Source: a virus. From it: a stretch of DNA of 30,068 nt. Every line of letters starts with the position of its first letter. Positions within the stretch are counted from its first letter, which is position 1. Under the pieces are notes generated by a model. It did not search any database. It was not told the DNA's origin and saw nothing but the letters and a program-made list of their open reading frames with translations. A program made the position numbers and the translations under genes. This document shows, piece by piece, positions 29,258-30,068 of this stretch. The DNA is taken from positions 1-30,068 of the IMG/VR virus record IMGVR_UViG_3300047363_000004; one strand, given 5' to 3'.

Positions 29258-29396
29258 CGTCTTCCCTCGTGTATTGACGCTCTCGGAGTATAGCCTTCTC
29301 GCTGTTCCCGCAGTCACATGACCAGCCTTCCAGCTTGTGAGGGTATTCGCTCTTAAACTGGGGGACCATGATCTTGAAGCACTCAGTGCACTTCAT
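29229..29396 (-). CDS. Zinc-ribbon small protein
   Basis: From the ATG at 29396 the product is 55 residues. MKCTECFKIMVPQFKSEYPHKLEGWSCDCGNSEKAIL has a CxxC and a CxC spaced by about 22 residues, so it should bind one zinc. It overlaps the end of the upstream gene by 14 nt and runs into the HNH gene. Small zinc ribbons in phage early operons may bind DNA or partner proteins. I do not recognise a named family. Confidence 0.6.
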   Translation of the reverse strand: MKCTECFKIMVPQFKSEYPHKLEGWSCDCGNSEKAILRERQYTREDDGNNQARVV

Positions 29397-29628
29397 CTGG
29401 GGTAAATACGACCTCATACTCCGGCTCTCCATCGTCTATCAATGCTGATACCCATACCTCTGCGAAGTCATCCAAACTTAAATCGACTGTGATTCCGTTA
29501 GCCGCCCAACCTAGAATATAGACATCGCACTCTTTTGGATTCTTGCCGGTTGTTGCGCCGCCGATGTCCTGTGTCTTGATAAGCGCTTGACCGCCACCGG
29601 GTAACGGACAGCTAATGATTGGGATCAT
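29383..29628 (-). CDS. Acidic protein of unknown function
   Basis: This 81-residue protein reads MIPIISCPLPGGGQALIKTQDIGGATTGKNPKECDVYILGWAANGITVDLSLDDFAEVWVSALIDDGEPEYEVVF. It is acidic toward the C-terminus and without membrane segment or known motif. Its start overlaps the metallophosphoesterase stop by 4 nt (ATGA) and its end overlaps the zinc-ribbon gene. It belongs to the early operon. The function is unknown. Confidence 0.65.
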   Translation of the reverse strand: MIPIISCPLPGGGQALIKTQDIGGATTGKNPKECDVYILGWAANGITVDLSLDDFAEVWVSALIDDGEPEYEVVFTPDEVH

Positions 29629-30068
29629 GCCTTAACCTCATCAATGCCAACTTTGAATCGACTGTGCTCGCCATAGCTCTTATCGAGTATAACGCACGAC
29701 ATGGACCTTGCGGACCCATAGCCCGAAGCTGAATGGTACGCATCCGGTGGACATAACACGCCAAATGATTCGAGGTGCAAGCCGCCCATCTCAGTCACAG
29801 TCCGGTGGTGAATATGACCGTGATACAAGTATCGGTGTTTAGTCCGTCCCCATTCCTCTGCGTAGTCTCTTGTCACAGCTTCATAAAGCGCCTGAGTCTT
29901 TACCCGGTCCCCGTGGTGCATAACCACAAGAGTCTTGCCCCATTCGAAATGTATCCACTTGGAGAAGTTGTCGAACACTTTCACCCGTGGTTCATCATGG
30001 AAGTACAGGCGCATCATTTCGTTTAGCCAGAGGCTCGCATCGGGATCATGGTTACCCCTTACGTTGAT
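29625..30068 (-). CDS. HTH-calcineurin-like metallophosphoesterase, C-terminal part (continues from position 1)
   Basis: This is the second part of the gene that begins at 850 and crosses the circle joint. Bases 29942-30068 repeat positions 1-127, so the unique part ends at 29941. It supplies the last metal ligands of the fold: VVMHHGDRVK (His and Asp) and the YHGHIHH segment (GHxH). The region around HHRTVTEMGGLHLESFGVL is typical of phage metallophosphoesterases. With both parts the enzyme has the complete metal site, so it should be active. The reading frame stays open through the joint, which confirms the circular join. Confidence 0.85.
   Translation of the reverse strand: MNVRGNHDPDASLWLNEMMRLYFHDEPRVKVFDNFSKWIHFEWGKTLVVMHHGDRVKTQALYEAVTRDYAEEWGRTKHRYLYHGHIHHRTVTEMGGLHLESFGVLCPPDAYHSASGYGSARSMSCVILDKSYGEHSRFKVGIDEVKA
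29942..30068. repeat. Right copy of 127-bp direct terminal repeat
   Basis: Identical to 1-127 at an offset of 29,941. See the left copy for the interpretation: this marks a circular contig, with the repeat probably produced by the assembler. Confidence 0.95.

Noticed and set aside
1-30068. CRISPR array, insertion sequence, integrase or attachment site
   Set aside because: No regularly spaced repeats, transposase, recombinase or att-like duplicated site was seen on either strand.

Overview
The window is one complete small tailed-phage genome. The first 127 bases (1-127) recur exactly as the last 127 (29942-30068), so the contig closes on itself to a circle of 29,941 bp. The repeat splits one gene, an HTH-metallophosphoesterase that runs leftward off position 1 and finishes at 29625. 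The virion module has podovirus (T7-like) order: terminase, portal, scaffold, capsid, two tail tubular proteins, three internal virion proteins, then a fibre with a T7-gp17-type N-terminus. A cleavable signal peptide on an early protein and a 3TM holin with an M15 endolysin suggest a Gram-negative host. The host itself cannot be named from the sequence.

Layout. All but one gene lie on the minus strand. The early/replication region runs leftward from about 4150 through position 1 and on to 28871. It holds two small unknown genes, an ERF/Rad52-like annealing protein, a small ssDNA-binding-like protein, two HTH regulators, a secreted small protein, a replication-protein-like domain, a NinB-like protein, the HTH-metallophosphoesterase, two small proteins (one with a zinc ribbon) and an HNH/NinG-like nuclease. 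The late region runs leftward from about 28650 to 4164. It starts with two small genes and a C5 cytosine methyltransferase that carries a long conserved-looking overlapping frame. HTH, packaging, head, tail, ejection and spike genes follow, then a cysteine-protease-like protein, several tiny basic proteins and the lysis genes.

The only rightward gene (28717-28920) encodes a sigma-70 region-4-like protein. It is divergent from the first late gene across a short promoter region with a perfect palindrome. Two more palindromes lie in the putative early promoter at 4101-4135. The pattern is a regulated switch between two leftward transcription units. The only canonical intrinsic terminator I found (1949-1974) faces rightward, against the surrounding genes, and may end a small RNA or a long antisense transcript.

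No DNA polymerase, primase, helicase, RNA polymerase, integrase or tRNA was recognised. The phage probably borrows the host replisome and transcribes with host RNA polymerase.
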